From the NCBI GenBank assembly GCA_029783825.1, contig JAREIK010000801.1, positions 5,306,890-5,370,889 of the forward strand: a DNA stretch of 64,000 nucleotides, in the 5' to 3' direction. Below, in pieces: positions 47,695 through 61,241 of the stretch. A program made the translations under genes and the position numbers. The notes beneath the pieces were generated by a model, which saw nothing but the letters and a program-made list of their open reading frames with translations, did not search any database and was not told the DNA's origin. Position 1 is the first letter of the stretch. The number at the start of each line of letters is the position of its first letter. Source of the stretch: Sapria himalayana. Lineage: Eukaryota; Streptophyta; Magnoliopsida; Malpighiales; Rafflesiaceae.

Positions 47695-50444
47695 TATTAA
47701 ACACTAAACCTCTATAAAATCTAGATAAAATTGAAATCAATGAATTTTTTTCTAAATGTTAGATGATGAAATAAATCTCATCGTTGGGCTTGTTTATTAG
47801 GAATAGCTCATAATTTAGCCACTTGAGATCATGCCATGGTTGGATTATGGAGTGGCGACTTCCATTATGATGTCACAACCATATACTTGGTATTGTGACA
47901 TGCTCTTGATGTTAAGATAAGTTGATTGATATCATAATTATGTTTTGAAATTGTGATAGACTCTTGAAATCACGACTTGTTATTTGATGTCACAATATAT
48001 TATTTGATGTAATGACTGAACCATAGATTTGTGAATTTCATTGTGATATCGTGACTATGTCTTGGTGTCATGATATGTGTTATGTTGTTGCAATATCAAA
48101 TTTATGTATATTCAGTTTACTATGAATAGTGGGTTGATGTGGAAAAAGAAAGAGAATAGTAGCTCATTCTTTTTTAAAAATGGAAAGTTTTCATGAAGAA
48201 GAGAAACATGAGAAAGAGGGTGAATCTTAAAAACTTATCTCTTAGAGATATGCAGTTTTGTCGATTGGATAAATTTGAGCAAAGAATCAAAAATCATCTA
48301 CTCGATGAGGGCGATGTTTAGGTACCAAAAATTAAGAGATCTCACTGAAGTTCTAAAAGATTAGATTTTGAGAAATTAGATATTTCAGGGTAAGAAGGTC
48401 TTCACGAGATCTCTTTCGGTTCCACTATAATCCAAGAGGTAGGAATTCTTCCTGAACGAGTTTCATTTTGTCTTGAGGACTGAAATTTTTAGGATAAGAT
48501 TGCGTATGAAACATTTTCCTATTTTTCTCTATCTTTGTGTATTTAGTTTGTTATATTTTGGTTTGTTTGAGAATTTTCAAGATTAAGGACAATATTTATT
48601 TAAAAAATGATATGTAAGTGTTTTAGGGAGTTGCAATCAAAATTTCCCTAGAACTAGAGTTTTTATTTAGGTCATAACTTAGTCTCTGGATCTCTGATTT
48701 GAATGATTCCAATTGACGATAAAAGTTAAGAAATATATCTACATGTGGTTAGAAAATTCCAAGAACTCAATCCTTCTCAAAAAATCTTGAATTCGAAGTG
48801 CAAGTCACTAGATCATTTATAACCTCAATACAAATGCCTACTTTGTTATTTGGGTCGTAAGTTGAGTTATATCGATTCAATTGAGGTGATTCAAAATCCT
48901 AATTAAAGTAGACATGATGAAAAATAATTAATTAGAAGATCAAATTGTCTAAGAATCTTATTTACAATGTTAATATTATAGTTGAATTTAGATTTAGGAA
49001 TTATCTAACACTATTTAGGTAGAATTGGTTGCATTATAATTTTTTTCCTAACTTTCTAGCATGATAATTATGTGATATTAATATATTTATATGCATGAGT
49101 GAATTATAGTCATAAGAATTTACTTGTAATATACATTGAAATTAAACATTATTTGGAAATTATATGCATGTGTTGTAATTATCCATGATGCATGGTAAAC
49201 TTTATGAATCAAATAGGTTATATAATTTTAATTTATATGTAGCATGACATTGATGTGAAAATTTACATTGCATAAGAATAGGGACATCACATTATATGGG
49301 AGTGAGTGAATAATTATGATCAATCATCATACTTGATTATTCATGGGTGGATTTGATGATTTTCAATAGAGTTGCATTATTGCATAATACAATTAAATAA
49401 TATGTACGGGTGATAGTAAGAAGAGTTAGATTTTTTTCTTAGGTGAAAGATCCAAATTTGTTCAAACACATCCAACGGTGAAAGAATCGAATTTGTTCAG
49501 ACACATCCAATGGTGAAAGACCTTAATTTATTTAGACACATCCAACGATGAAAGACCCAAATTTGTTCAAATACATCCAATGATGAAAGTCCAAAAAGTA
49601 TTAGTAGATGTGTGGAGTCATGCAGTAAGATCTTGAAAATTAGCTCCCCAAGAAACATATGAATTTTGATTTTAAAAAAGATCTCTAGAAATAACGATCT
49701 ATACAAGTTTTGGTTTATAAATAAATAACTTTTATTTCAAAGTATTCATTGTATGCATTCATTAATAAAATTTTATCATACATTAATATGTGCATTATGT
49801 GGTTAGAGCTTATAAGGGCTTGAGGCATATACCCATTTGACTCTCATCTCATTTCATGGAATGTAGACATCACAGATAAAAAATTTCATTTTTGCTTGGA
49901 ATCTGAGTGCAAATTGTGAATATGACCATATATGTGCACTTGGGCAGGAAATTGCCCTTGTAGGAGTCTCCTATATTGGGCGTGTCCCATCCTATATAAG
50001 AAATATTTTAGGTAAAGGATATACTAGTGGATGATACTCATTTGAGGTCTTAATTGTAAATAAAGTTAGATTGTGACTTTGATAATTATTTTGTAAAACA
50101 TATTGGAATAAATGAAAGTTGTGATAAAACTATGAAATACTATTGTGATATATCCTTGTATCTTTTGAGTATGAATAAATAAGCCTCATGTGACTACTTT
50201 TACTCATAACCAACATGGGCATTATGTTATATTGGAACCTTATTGGGTCATGTAATTATATTGTTATACTGAATGGATTTTGGATTGAGTTCCCCATAAA
50301 ATATAAAATAATGTCTAATTTTTGTTAAATTAATAATGTGATAAATAATGAGACATAATAAAGTAGTATCAGGTTGCCTGATATCCATAAGTCTCTCATA
50401 GGTTGATTGTAGGCCAATGGACTCCTAGATTTTGGGACATCACA
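47695..50444 (+). repeat. 5' LTR of the gypsy element, about 2.75 kb
   Basis: Its start (TATTAAACACTAAACC) parallels the 3' LTR start (TGTTAAACCC at 62293), and 47745-48020 aligns with 62325-62715 ('gatgatgaaataaatctcatcgttg' against 'aatgatgtaatggagctcatcattg'; repeated 'tttgatgtcacaa'). The right end GGGACATCACA is followed by the primer site. A small array of about 30-bp units lies at 49440-49590 (ACATCCAAYGRTGAAAG...). Confidence 0.75.
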
Positions 50445-50447
50445 GCT

Positions 50448-50459
50448 TGATATTAGAGT
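50448..50459 (+). other. Degenerate primer binding site (initiator Met tRNA)
   Basis: TGATATTAGAGT compared with the usual TGGTATCAGAGC has three differences, all G to A or C to T. It lies 3 nt after the 5' LTR end. Confidence 0.75.
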
Positions 50460-50779
50460 GAAATGTTATGATTACCTAGGGCTTGATGGACATGGATTTA
50501 GACCATCGCACTCATTGTGCACTGAAAGTTATATGCTATGTGGTTGTGTAGTACTTATTGTGAGAATTATGTGCACAAAGGAGATGTAGTGCATATAGGA
50601 AAAAATGAACACAAGGTGAGAGGACATAGCCTTATGGGTTCAAAAATAGAATGAATGAAATAGTTTAATAAATGGTATCTATTAATAATTGACAAACACA
50701 CTATTAGTAAGACTAAAAAATAATTCAAAACTTTTCTATTTGGTTTGTACATGTATCAAGTCATTGAAGAGGATGCAAA

Positions 50780-51730
50780 GGTGATGGATGAGTAACAATG
50801 AAATGCCTCTAACCTTTGATTAGTGAGCCTTCACGGAGGCTATTAATATAGTGACTACATCCATTGTACATGCGAGTATTGTTACTATTATAATTGCACA
50901 TACTAGTGCAACAAGAGGCCAAGGGGGTCAAGTAAGCTCAAAAGTTTTAAGGCACCCCATACTTCAACATTCATGGGAGGATGAGACTTGATGGTAACTA
51001 ATCATTGGTTTTGATAAATAAAAAAGATTTTGGGGAATATAAAAATCACCTTCAATGTCACAAAAATAGAGTTAGGCTATATCCATGCAGAGGGTGAATC
51101 CCAAGCATGGTTGGATTGAATTAGAACCTCAATAGATTTGGAAGCAATGATACAAAAAGAGTTATGAGCTCTTCATTGATAAATATTTCTCAAAAAATAC
51201 TCATCATGCAAAAGATTAAGATTTTCTAAAACTAAAATAAATAATGATGATAGTGATTGAATACATGGCTAAGTTCACTATATTAGCTCATTTTTTTTGA
51301 TGATTATGTAGCCACATATATGGTCAAGATGAGAAATTTTGAGGATGATTTGAAATTGTCCATCCAAGATAAAATTGTGGAACTCCTCCTATATGATATG
51401 GACTTGATAGTCAAAATAACCATGGCCGTTTATAGGAAGGTAAATGATACATGGAGCATCAGGGATGAAAATGTTAAAGATAAGAAGAAGGATAACCAAT
51501 AATTTTCTTTTAGCTCATGAAAGAAGTAGAGGGCTTCTGCTCTACAAGGATTTCAAAACAAGGTCACAACTATCATGGCCTAAGCCATAGTCAATCATTC
51601 CAAATGTGGGAGAGACTTCAAGGTTCATATCTCTCTAGGGCATATGCCATGTTATTATTCCCATCAACTTGGCCAAGTGAAATGGAATTGCTCTTATAGG
51701 TATGAATCTTGAGTAATGGGACACCATAGT
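50780..51730 (+). pseudogene. gypsy gag relic with CCHC remnant
   Basis: 51250-51500 reads as gag: EYMAKFT...HFFDDYVATY over a frameshift, then MRNFEDDLKLSIQDKIVELL, matching the 'F..GL...I...V' region of plant gypsy gag. 51590-51720 contains a broken zinc knuckle (C, GQ in place of GH, C spacing). Stops and shifts are many. It would form the capsid in a live element. Confidence 0.72.
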
Positions 51731-52004
51731 CCTAGACATTAATGTGATATGCATAGATATAATTTGTTCTTCCTTACCCCCAACATCGGCTAGGGAAACC
51801 AGTATTAGACCCAAAGAACTGCACAAGCACCTACTACTTTACATGCATGCCAAAGGGGCTAGATCAAGGGTTGAGGTCTAGGACATAACTCATAGGCTGG
51901 AACTTCAGAGAACTAGGGCCTAGGGGCATGTTTATGTCATCACACCTCAGATTGAGATTGTAGATAATTTGATTATTCAGAGCACCTTTCTACTCTCTTG
52001 CATG

Positions 52005-52469
52005 TAGATGTGTCAAATGGGTCATGTTGTACTAACATAACTTATAATTTTAGGTCCATCTAGGCCACCATGATGTTTCGGGCACAATTTAGTTTTTAGC
52101 ACAAGCCATGTTGTGACAACATTACTCTGAAAATGGGCAGCCTGGTATGGCCCATTGACATGCATTTTGGCTAAGTCATGTCGAGCATGACAAGTCGAGT
52201 CAGACCTAGTCAGGCTAGCCCAATTCAGTCCAGGCTAGCTTGTTTGGCCAGCCAAACCAAAACTAGCCCACATTGGCCTTTATGTAGGTTAATGCATGTC
52301 ACACCTCTCATGCCAAAAACTTTGACCTAACATGACCCGAACGATGCTGCAAGCTAGCCCATGGGACATCTAGGCATGGTTTTGAATCATGTCATGTCAT
52401 GCTAGGCAAGACAGAATCATGTTATACTTAGTGCCATTCTCGGGTCAACTAACCAAGCTGACACCTCTA
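52005..52469. mobile_element. Short hAT element, 465 bp, in gypsy between gag and protease
   Basis: Left end TAGATGTGTCAAATGGGTC, right end AAGCTGACACCTCTA. Flanks CTTGCATG (51997-52004) and CTTACATA (52470-52477) agree at 6 of 8, both differences G/A. Body words: GGTATGGCCC, CTAGCC, CATGCTAGGC. No coding capacity. Confidence 0.92.
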
Positions 52470-52479
52470 CTTACATATG

Positions 52480-54066
52480 GTAAGAGTGCTATTTAATTCT
52501 AGTATATCACATTCTTTAAGTGTTGCATCTTATGTGAAAGGTTTGAGCTTAGAGATTGAAACCTTGGAAAAGTTACTATTTGTGAGTTATCCACAAAGAA
52601 CTAGGGTAAGGTTAATTAGATGTTTCATAATTATGAGTTAGATATCTTATGGATTTTGATTTTTATGGACCTGAGGGTCATGGACATGTTAGAGTATGAT
52701 GCCATCCTTGGGATAGAGTAGTTGATGATACACCGAGTTATTATTAATTGTGATCATAAAAGAATTATCACCTACACATTTGATAGTACTTCTTTACCCC
52801 ATACCATGTATGATGCTAGATGACATGGGCAAATAAACAATAGGACTTTTCTATCAAGTTACACCCTAGTACATTATCTATTTTTATGGCTCCGCATAGA
52901 ATATTACTTGTTGAATTGCAAAAACTAAATGTCCAATTACAAGAATTATTAAATAATGGCATTATATGACTGAGTGCTTCACTTAGGGTGCTTCGGTACT
53001 ATTTACTAAGAAAAATGACAAGTCATTTTTGGTTATGTATAGATTATAGATAGTTGAATAGGGTTATCATTAAGAATAAGTACCCTTTTCTAAGGATTGA
53101 TAATTTATTTATTCAATTGAGAGGCATAAGTGTTTACTCAAAGATATATCTATGTGCCAGTTATCATCTGTGGAGAGTTAGAGAGGCAAATATCCCTATG
53201 ATAACATTCAGGATGTGATATGAAAATTTCAATTTTACATTGATGCCTTTCAGATAAATGAATGCTCCATCAATATTTATGGACCTAATACATTGGGTTT
53301 TCTAGTCTCATTAAAATTAGTTTATTATGGTCTTCATTGATGATATTTTGATCTATTCTAATTTTCACGTATGAGGTGGAACATGTTGAGCACTTGAGAA
53401 TTAATTTCAAAAGTTTGAGATAATATTAGTTATGTGCCAAATTCAATAAGTACAAGTTTTGGCTTACTGAGGTGAAATCTTTTTGGCACTTATATCATCT
53501 TTGAGTGTATCTATAGACCTGAAGAAGGTTGAGACAATTATGAGTTAGGAGAGATCAAAGTTAGTCATTGAGATACATTGCTCCTTGGAATTGGTAGGGC
53601 ACTATAGGAAGTTCATTAAGAAATTCTTTCGATTAATTACACTAATGATGAAACTAACTTAGAATGAGGTCAGGTTTGAATGAATTACTCATGAGAATAG
53701 GCATTTTAGGAAGGGTTGTAATTCCCTAGTTGGCAAATTTAAGAGGAGATCTTCAGGAAGTTCTATTGCTTTCATTTTGTTGTGCACCCAAATCACAAAT
53801 AAGATGTGCCATGATCTTCATTACCATTATTACTAGAGTGGGATGAAGAAATATGTTGGAGATTTTTTTGGTTGATGTCTCTTGTATCAATAAGTTAAGC
53901 CTAAGCACCTTAGACCAATAGGAATACTCCACACCTTAGAGGCAGCTGAGTGGACCTAATGTTATAGGCATATCATGTTTAATTTTGTGCTCATGTGTTA
54001 TAGACATCATGAGGACATGATACTATGTGGGTCATAGTAGACTGACATACTAAGATGACACACTTT
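52480..54066 (+). pseudogene. gypsy pol relic: protease, RT, RNase H, integrase start
   Basis: 52660-52720 carries MDMLEYDAILGI (for the late protease/RT linker WLxxYxA). RT lies at about 52870-53370, including the active-site area as SLMIF. 53460-53530 has the LTEVKSFWHLYH block (for FLGHVVS). Integrase zinc finger and HH-CC area at 53780-53960, then GHDTMWVIVD and KMTHF up to 54066, where the Athila-like element starts. All frames are broken. Confidence 0.78.
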
Positions 54067-54069
54067 TTT

Positions 54070-56703
54070 GGTATACTTTGGTGGTTTATTATGATATGTT
54101 GGCATGTAAATAGAAAACATATGGGTTGATTTCATAATTTTAGTATGTTGGAGAGTTCCAATAAATAATTTTGAAAAAAAAAGGTATTTGGAGTTATTTA
54201 GTAAAGGAGGTAGATCATTGAGTCTTATATAATTTTAGTGGTTAATCTTGGCCAAAAATCTACCTAATTGGTCAGAAAAATTTGTGTATGTTGCGACCCT
54301 ATAATTTTATTAGTATAATCTTTTCACTACGTGATACATTCTTAATAACTATGATATTATCATAAAATCACAATCATACTTAGCATAACTAAATTTAAAT
54401 GGCCGTGACATTAATTCTTCATTGTAGCAATCAAGTATCACACTAATGCTCAATGTCATTATCAAGTCCAAGTATCATGACCGTATCTTTAATATAGCTT
54501 AGTATTATCCAGTTAGAGTTGTGACCTTTTTATAAAGTTACAACTTTTGAGCTACAAAAAATTATACAGTCATAACTACTCATGACAAAGCCTTGGAAAA
54601 TATTCAAAACTATGACTTTTGGAGTACTAAATACTACAAATGACATTACCCAAGTATGATCATTTCTAAGACTGAGATTATTTTCCTCAAAGGAAGGTAT
54701 AGCTATGACTTATATGCTTAGGCTAATTGTCAATGTCATGGTATCCTAGTAGCACTACGACAATATGATATATAAGAAAAGAGAAGGTAGTGTCATGGAC
54801 ACTCACATCATCACATATACTTGAAAGATTTAAAGGGAAACTTTTATGTCATGGTCATTTCCTCGCATGCTAGCACTGCCAACATGTGAAATAATATCTT
54901 AGCACCATACTATTTTTCAATACCATTACCATATAAAACTCATGAAAGACCACTGTCAAAATTTTGCCCTTTACACAATGCAATGACAATATAATTAAAT
55001 GATAAGCCATAACTAATTTGCAACCACTTCTCAAAGCTTCAGCCCTCCATAGATGACAAGCAAACAAAGATATTAAACTACAATCATTACACAATGGCAC
55101 AACTTTATTTTATAGAGATATTAAGGCTAAGTCATGGTTGTTGGTAGCATTGTGACTTTATATTGTAGAAAGATCAAAATACAGATCAGAGTCATGATTA
55201 TTTTCTAGAGTTATGACCTCAAGCTAAAGAGATAAAATCCAAAGTTGTGATATTTTTTTGAAAATTATGATTTCCAACTTAGATTAAAGCATGGTAGCCC
55301 AAGTATAAAAGTGGAAGAAAGAGAAATTTCAAAATTTTCTTATTTTTTTTTCTTCTCCCTCATGCAATAAGCAAATGCATGATAACTAGGAAACCTTAAG
55401 GACAAATTTCATTCTCCTAGGGTTTCCATATACAAGCAAGAGATGCAAGATTAATATTAATTTTTAGAGTTAAAAGATGCAACTTTGAAATTTATCTCTT
55501 TTAGGAATAGATTTAAAATTTTATATCAAACTAGCATAGGTCTCGAGTTTGTGTAAATTGATATATGTGATGTGATTTTGTTTTTTTTTAATTAATGAAT
55601 ATATGTTTAATTTATTTTTTATATAGATATTGATGGATGGTGATTTAATGGAACTTTAGCTAGGGTTTAAACTATTGTTAGGTTTATGTGAGATTATTAT
55701 AGTAGATGCTAATAGGAAAACCATGAGGTTCACTCATGAATATGATAGGAAAGAAGTGATAACCCTTTTGATTATGACACAAAAGATAAAACCATATGTT
55801 GAAATAAATTTAGGTATATTAATCATCATGAATATAATACTTACTTAGCCATTAGTATGAATACTTTTATATTCCAATCCATTATACACATCTTAAAAGA
55901 ATTAGTTCTCAATTTTGATGAATGCTATATAAAATATTTTCTAAAAGGATTCACCTTTAGTATGAGATTCAAATTGTCACTGAGGTAGATCATAATAAAT
56001 AATTCTTAGGACATGCACGAGTATATTGTGACTTGCAAGGTGTTGATATCCCTTGTGATTTACCCCTACTTGTATATTTCTCATTGATGAAGCTTGAAAA
56101 AATATATGTTAATTGTGTGAGTATAGAGCTTATGAAACTAAAAGTACAAACTATTATGAACCATGTTAATCTTTGGTCTTTATGATGTTTGAGGTAGAAG
56201 AAATAAGAGTGTGTATGTGAAGCAACCATCAATAGTTGATGAAGTTTCTTAAAAGAAATAATATTGTAAATAACTCTCAAGTAGAGATAAATTATTATCT
56301 TAGTGATGATGTACTGAGTTGACAACTATGAAGTGACCATCATTAGGATGAACTCAATGGTAACAACCACCTTGTATACTACTAGGGAAAAGCATTATAA
56401 TAATAACATTTAAAATTTGTTCTGTCTAATATTATTATAAGTCAAAAAACTTAAATAGCACCACATAGATTATATGAACAATGATTGACCTAAGGTTGTC
56501 TAAATATATGAGTATCCATTTTACTAAAAATAGGTTATTTCAGTGTTGAATAACCAAATTGACAATACAATATATATGAGTATCCACATAGATTATATAA
56601 TTCATGCACTTGTGGATCTCAACTGATGAGACACTCTCATTAACAAGTTTATGAGACATTACCTAACTAAAAAAATTAGGTAGTATAATAAAGTTATAAT
56701 AAG
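54070..56703 (+). repeat. 5' LTR of the Athila-like element
   Basis: About 2.63 kb. It aligns with 58669-61241: 'tatactttggtggtttattatgatatg' begins both in diverged form, then 'tagatcattgagtct', many 'gtcatgacc/tatgact' words, a TATA-like AGTATAAAAGTGG near 55297, and the end 'ataataaagttataataag'. The LTRs have diverged widely, so the insertion is old. Stretches near 54350-54750 and 59250-59600 are rich in short 'catgacca' repeats. Confidence 0.85.
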
Positions 56704-56707
56704 TTTT

Positions 56708-56726
56708 TGGCATTATTGTTGAAGAT
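56708..56726 (+). other. Degenerate primer binding site (Asp tRNA type)
   Basis: TGGCATTATTGTTGAAGAT differs from the Athila/Tat primer site TGGCGCCGTTGCCGGGGAT at eight places, all C to T or G to A. It starts 4 nt after the 5' LTR end. Confidence 0.75.
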
Positions 56727-57279
56727 TATTTAGTTTAGTTTGTTAATATGAATTGATGTAATTGTTCTAATAAAAAATAAATTATTTTAGTAGTTTATAT
56801 AGCATCGAGTTTGATAAATATTCTTGAATCCTAAAGCTAAATCTTATTAACTTGTTTGAATATAGATGGTTATATTTTGGTTGTGTTGGTTTTCTTACAT
56901 TCTACTTTCCTTTTTTACTACCTTTTTATGAGACAAAGCTTTAGGACTAAGCTAACTCCACTGTACCTAAAAGTTGAAAGAACTAGATGAAACCTTGCTA
57001 GAAAAAGAGTTGATAAAGAACTTATGAAGGGCACTGATAGTAATAGAGAGACACAAGGCAGTAATAAGAAAGATCTTCAATAGTCCATCCACTATCATAC
57101 CATGGGAGAGTATTGGAAGCCCATAGTGATGATGAAAGCCATTCCTACAATATAATAATTAAAACATATTTTGGAATGCATGGAATTAAACATAAAAAGT
57201 GACGTGCACATCATTTGTAGATAAAGAAGAAATCTCAAATAGGGAGATAAAAAAAAATTTAGACAAAATAGTCAATTCA

Positions 57280-57830
57280 ACTAAGAAGGATTGGTCTCAA
57301 TGTTTGGAGGCGGCATTATGAGCCTATAGAATGACTTTCAAGGCACCAATGGGAATGTCTTTCTTTTGACTTATTATTAGGAAACCTTGTTATTTATCTA
57401 TTGAACTTGAACATAAGGCATAGTGGAAAATCAAAAGGATGAATTATAATCTAAAGGATGCAAAGAAAATATGGGTTCTACAAATGATCAGATTAGAATA
57501 GTTAAAAAATAAAGTATACAACAACTCATGCATCAATAAAGACAAAAACAAAATATTGACAAAACAAGAATTTGCAAAAGAGAGCATTTAAAGTCAGAAA
57601 AAATGTACTAGTTTTCAATTCTCGGTTGAAGTTATTCTTAGGGATGTTGAAATTTTAATGGAATGATCCATTTAAAATAATATTGATGACACATTATGGA
57701 GTAGTCAAAGTGAAGTCAAAAAATGAAAGAGTATCTAAGGTGAATAGATACAGGGTAAAATATTATATGGCTAAAATAGAAATCATGAATGAACCATTCA
57801 AGGAAAAGGCATGGTTTTGCACAACACCAT
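57280..57830 (+). pseudogene. Athila-type integrase C-terminal fragment
   Basis: Over two frames it reads the Athila block 'LWAYR.TFK.PIGMSPF' as DFQGTNGNVF and neighbours, then ELEHKAQW-type and NELEE-type words, and 'KV..VNRYRVKYYMAKIE' near 57740. This is the end of pol. Upstream pol is missing, so the element could move only with help from a complete relative. Contains stops. Confidence 0.72.
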
Positions 57831-58362
57831 GACTTTGCTAATCTAGAATAAAAACGACCAAGAAAAACTAGAAGACAAAGTTATGGTTTTGCCCTGCATC
57901 ATTATTTTTTTGGATATAGAATGAATTAGTTCATTAAAAGCTTGAGGACAAGGCCATGACTATGCACATTACCATGATATTGGAGATACAATAAGAAAAG
58001 GGTAAGAAAAAGTTTCAATACATAGCTACAAATTCAATTATAAGTGTGACTTTGGAGTTACAAGAAGAAAAGGGAAAGGTAAGGCTTAATGGAAAAGCCA
58101 TGGTAGTACTTAGTGCTGCAACTTTAGAGATCCAGAATGAAAAGGGATATAGATGAGAAGAAGAAACCATGAGGGTCACAAAAGTCAATGTATTAAAAGA
58201 GAAAACAACCTGAGAAACAAGTATAGATGAAGCAAGACTAAAGGAAGAGACCAACAAGAATGAGGTAAAACAATTACTAAGAAGATAACATGGACATCAA
58301 AGATCTTCAATGAAGTAAAAGAGATTTTGATAGTCTATATATGGTTGTTAAACACAACACTA

Positions 58363-58380
58363 CTTGGGAGGCCACCCAAG
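58363..58380 (+). other. Athila/Tat 3' pol-flank palindrome
   Basis: CTTGGGAGGCCACCCAAG, inverted CTTGGG/CCCAAG arms. The motif TTGGGAGGCAACCCAA after pol is typical of Athila/Tat elements. Its function is unknown. 'TTGAGGATGAGTAATTATTT' near 58609 parallels the usual 'gaggacaagcaat' stretch before the polypurine tract. Confidence 0.7.
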
Positions 58381-58668
58381 GATCTTTTTTTTGTATGTGT
58401 GATGTAATAAATATTTATATCTACCACATAAACAAATATGCATATCCAATGAACCACAAGTATAATCATGGAACTCAAACCCTATTGTGACTATCAATAT
58501 ATCTACTTCAAGTTTTTCTACAATCTATAGATCATATGTTACTCAAATCTAGTTATAAAGATTCATAGTGATGATGAAGATTTTTTTTAGAGGAGAAAGT
58601 TATTGTTTGAGGATGAGTAATTATTTTAGTATGTGAGTTTGTTTAGTATTCAAACTACCAAATATTAT

Positions 58669-61241
58669 TATGTACTTTGGTAGTTTATGATGATGTGTAA
58701 GCATGGAAGCAAAGAAAATATGACTCGCTTTTAGAATTTTAGTATTTTAGAGAAATTTGATAAATATTCATGAAATTAATATATTTTTGGGTATGTTTAG
58801 AAAATGGGGCAGATCATTGAGTCTCGCATAGCTTCAGCATCTATTCTTAGATGAATTTCTACCTAATTTATTGTTGAATTTCTTGTTTTCCATGATCCTA
58901 CCAACTTATTAGCGCAATCTTTTTACTATGCAACATATTCTTATTAGCTACGATATTATTATGGAGTTACAGCCATACTTACCTTAGAAAATGTAAATGG
59001 TTATGACATTAATTTTTCATCACAGTACCAAGTACCTCACATGTTCTCAAGGTCCTGACCAAGTCTAAACCTTATAACTTTATCTATAATACATCTTCAT
59101 AGTTTCAAGTAAGAGAGATGGTATTTTTATAAAGTTGTGAATTTTGAGTATTATAAAATTACATAGCTGCAACTACTCATTTCAAAACTATGGAAATTAT
59201 TCAAAGATATGAATTTTAGGACATTAAATATTATAGAGAATATTACTCAAGTATGATCATTTCAAAAGTCATAACTTTTGTTCTCAAAATAAGATATAAC
59301 CATAACTTGTATTCTTAACCAATTACTAATGCCAGCAGCATCATGGTGACATAATATATGAGAGAAGAGAATGTCAATGCAACAACTACTCATATTATCA
59401 TAGATACTTGAAAAATATGAAGAAAAATTTATGTTTTGTCGCCACCCATAACATTGTGGACACTTGAGAGATATGAAAAGAAACTTTTGTGTCATGACTA
59501 ATTCTAAATACCACATCATGACCATTTCCCAATAACACATCATGACCATTTCTCAATACCACTTCATGACCAATATATGAAAGTCTTACTTAGTTTCATG
59601 GTTATTTCTTAGTTCCGAAATCATATACAACTCATAAAGATCATGACCACGATTATATATGAAAATGAAAAGCTAACACCACTATATGACCACTTTCAAG
59701 TATTGTGGCCCTTTATAGATGCCAATGACGAAGTCATGGTCATCGTCAGGACCACAATTGTATTATAGAAAGATCAAGATGTAGACTAGAGTCATAGTCA
59801 TTTTTAGAGTAATATCCTCAAGCCTAAAAGATGAAGATCAAAGTTATAACATTTTTTTAAAAGCCACTACTTCCTACTCAGAGTAATACATTGTTGCCTA
59901 AGTATAAAATTTGAAGATAGAAACATTTCAAAAATTCTCTAATTTTTCCTACTTTTTTCATTTATGCATTAAGCAATGGCATGTTAACTATCAAACCCTA
60001 TGAGTAAATTTCAAACTCTTTAGGATTTATACATGCAAGAAAGGTACACAACATTAATGTTAATCCTTAAAGTTGGGGGGAATGATTCTCAAATCTCTCT
60101 TTTATATGGATGGATTCAAAAATTTGTATCAGACTAGCATGGATCTAGGGTTTGTATAAATTGAGATCTTTGATGCAAATTAATTTTTTTATTAATGAAT
60201 TAACGTATTTGATTTATTTTATATATGAATAATGATTGATGATGATTAAATAGAACCTGAACTAGGGTTTCAACTACTGGTAGGTTTGTGCATGATTGTC
60301 TTAGTAGATGGTGATAATTAAACCATGAGGCTCACTCGTGTATATGTTAGAAAGAAAGTTATAACCCTTTAGACTATGATGCATGAGATAAACCTAAAAC
60401 TCAAAATTTGGGTATGTTAATCATCATGAGTATGATACTTACAAAGCTAAAAGTATGAATACTTTTACATGTAAATTTATTATACATATCTTAAAAGAAT
60501 TGACACTCGATTGGGGTTTGAGGCTATATAAAATATTTTTTCAAGAAGTTTACCTTTAGTATGAGAGTTGCATCATCACTGAGAAGAATGGTAATAGACA
60601 CTCATTGAGATATACATGAGTATGTTGTTACTCACAAGGTGGTAATAGTCCTTGTGGGTTATTTTTACTTATATAGTTCTTACCAATGAACCATACCAAT
60701 CTTTGGACTTTACGATGTTTGAGGTTGGAGAATAAAAGTGTACACATGAAGTGACCATCAAGATTAGCTTAAAAAATTTTCTAAAAGTTATGAGATTATG
60801 AAAGATTTTTGAGTAGAAATGAATTCTTATCTTAGAAGTAATGTGCCATGGGTCATCTACAAGGGGACCACCATTGAGATGTGCATAGTGATGACAACCA
60901 CCTTACATGTCACTAGGGAAAGAAGTTATTACATAACACCTCAACCTTCATTATGTATCTAATATAATATAAGTAAAGCAACTTAAATATTATCACATAA
61001 AACCATGGTCCTAAAATTATCTAATAATAGGAGTATTCATTTTATAAAAAATGAGTTGTCTCATTTTTGAGTGACCAAACTATCAAAATAATTCATATGG
61101 GATTAATGTTTGATTAAAAGTTTATTTTACTATTTATAGGACTCATGCTCTTGTGAATCTTATTTGATAAGATGAGTCATTAATGAGTTTTTAGATATCA
61201 TTTAACTAATAAAATTAGATAACATAATAAAATTAAAATAG
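58669..61241 (+). repeat. 3' LTR of the Athila-like element
   Basis: About 2.57 kb, colinear with the 5' LTR. The true start may be about 20 bp earlier (TGTTTAGTATTC, 58649), but the 5' copy no longer shows that part. It ends 'aaattaaaatag' at 61241, then gypsy integrase resumes. Confidence 0.82.

Larger units (their letters stand above)
54070..61241 (+). mobile_element. Athila-like LTR element, internal deletion derivative, in gypsy integrase
   Basis: Two long direct repeats (54070-56703 and about 58669-61241) flank only 2 kb of internal DNA. An Asp-tRNA-type primer site follows the left LTR, and an Athila-style integrase tail plus the typical 3' 'TTGGGAGG...CCCAA' motif come before the right LTR. 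gag, protease, RT and most of integrase are absent. Host gypsy integrase reads THFF before it and resumes after 61241 with FTLEKSC, so the insertion is certain; the exact TSD is not resolved. Confidence 0.85.

Noticed and set aside
49440..49590. Short repeated units of about 30-50 bp that could suggest a CRISPR array
   Set aside because: Diverged, no constant spacers, inside a gypsy LTR of a plant genome.
55990..56325. 111-codon minus-strand open frame
   Set aside because: Lies within the Athila-like 5' LTR; the matching part of the 3' LTR is not conserved as coding.
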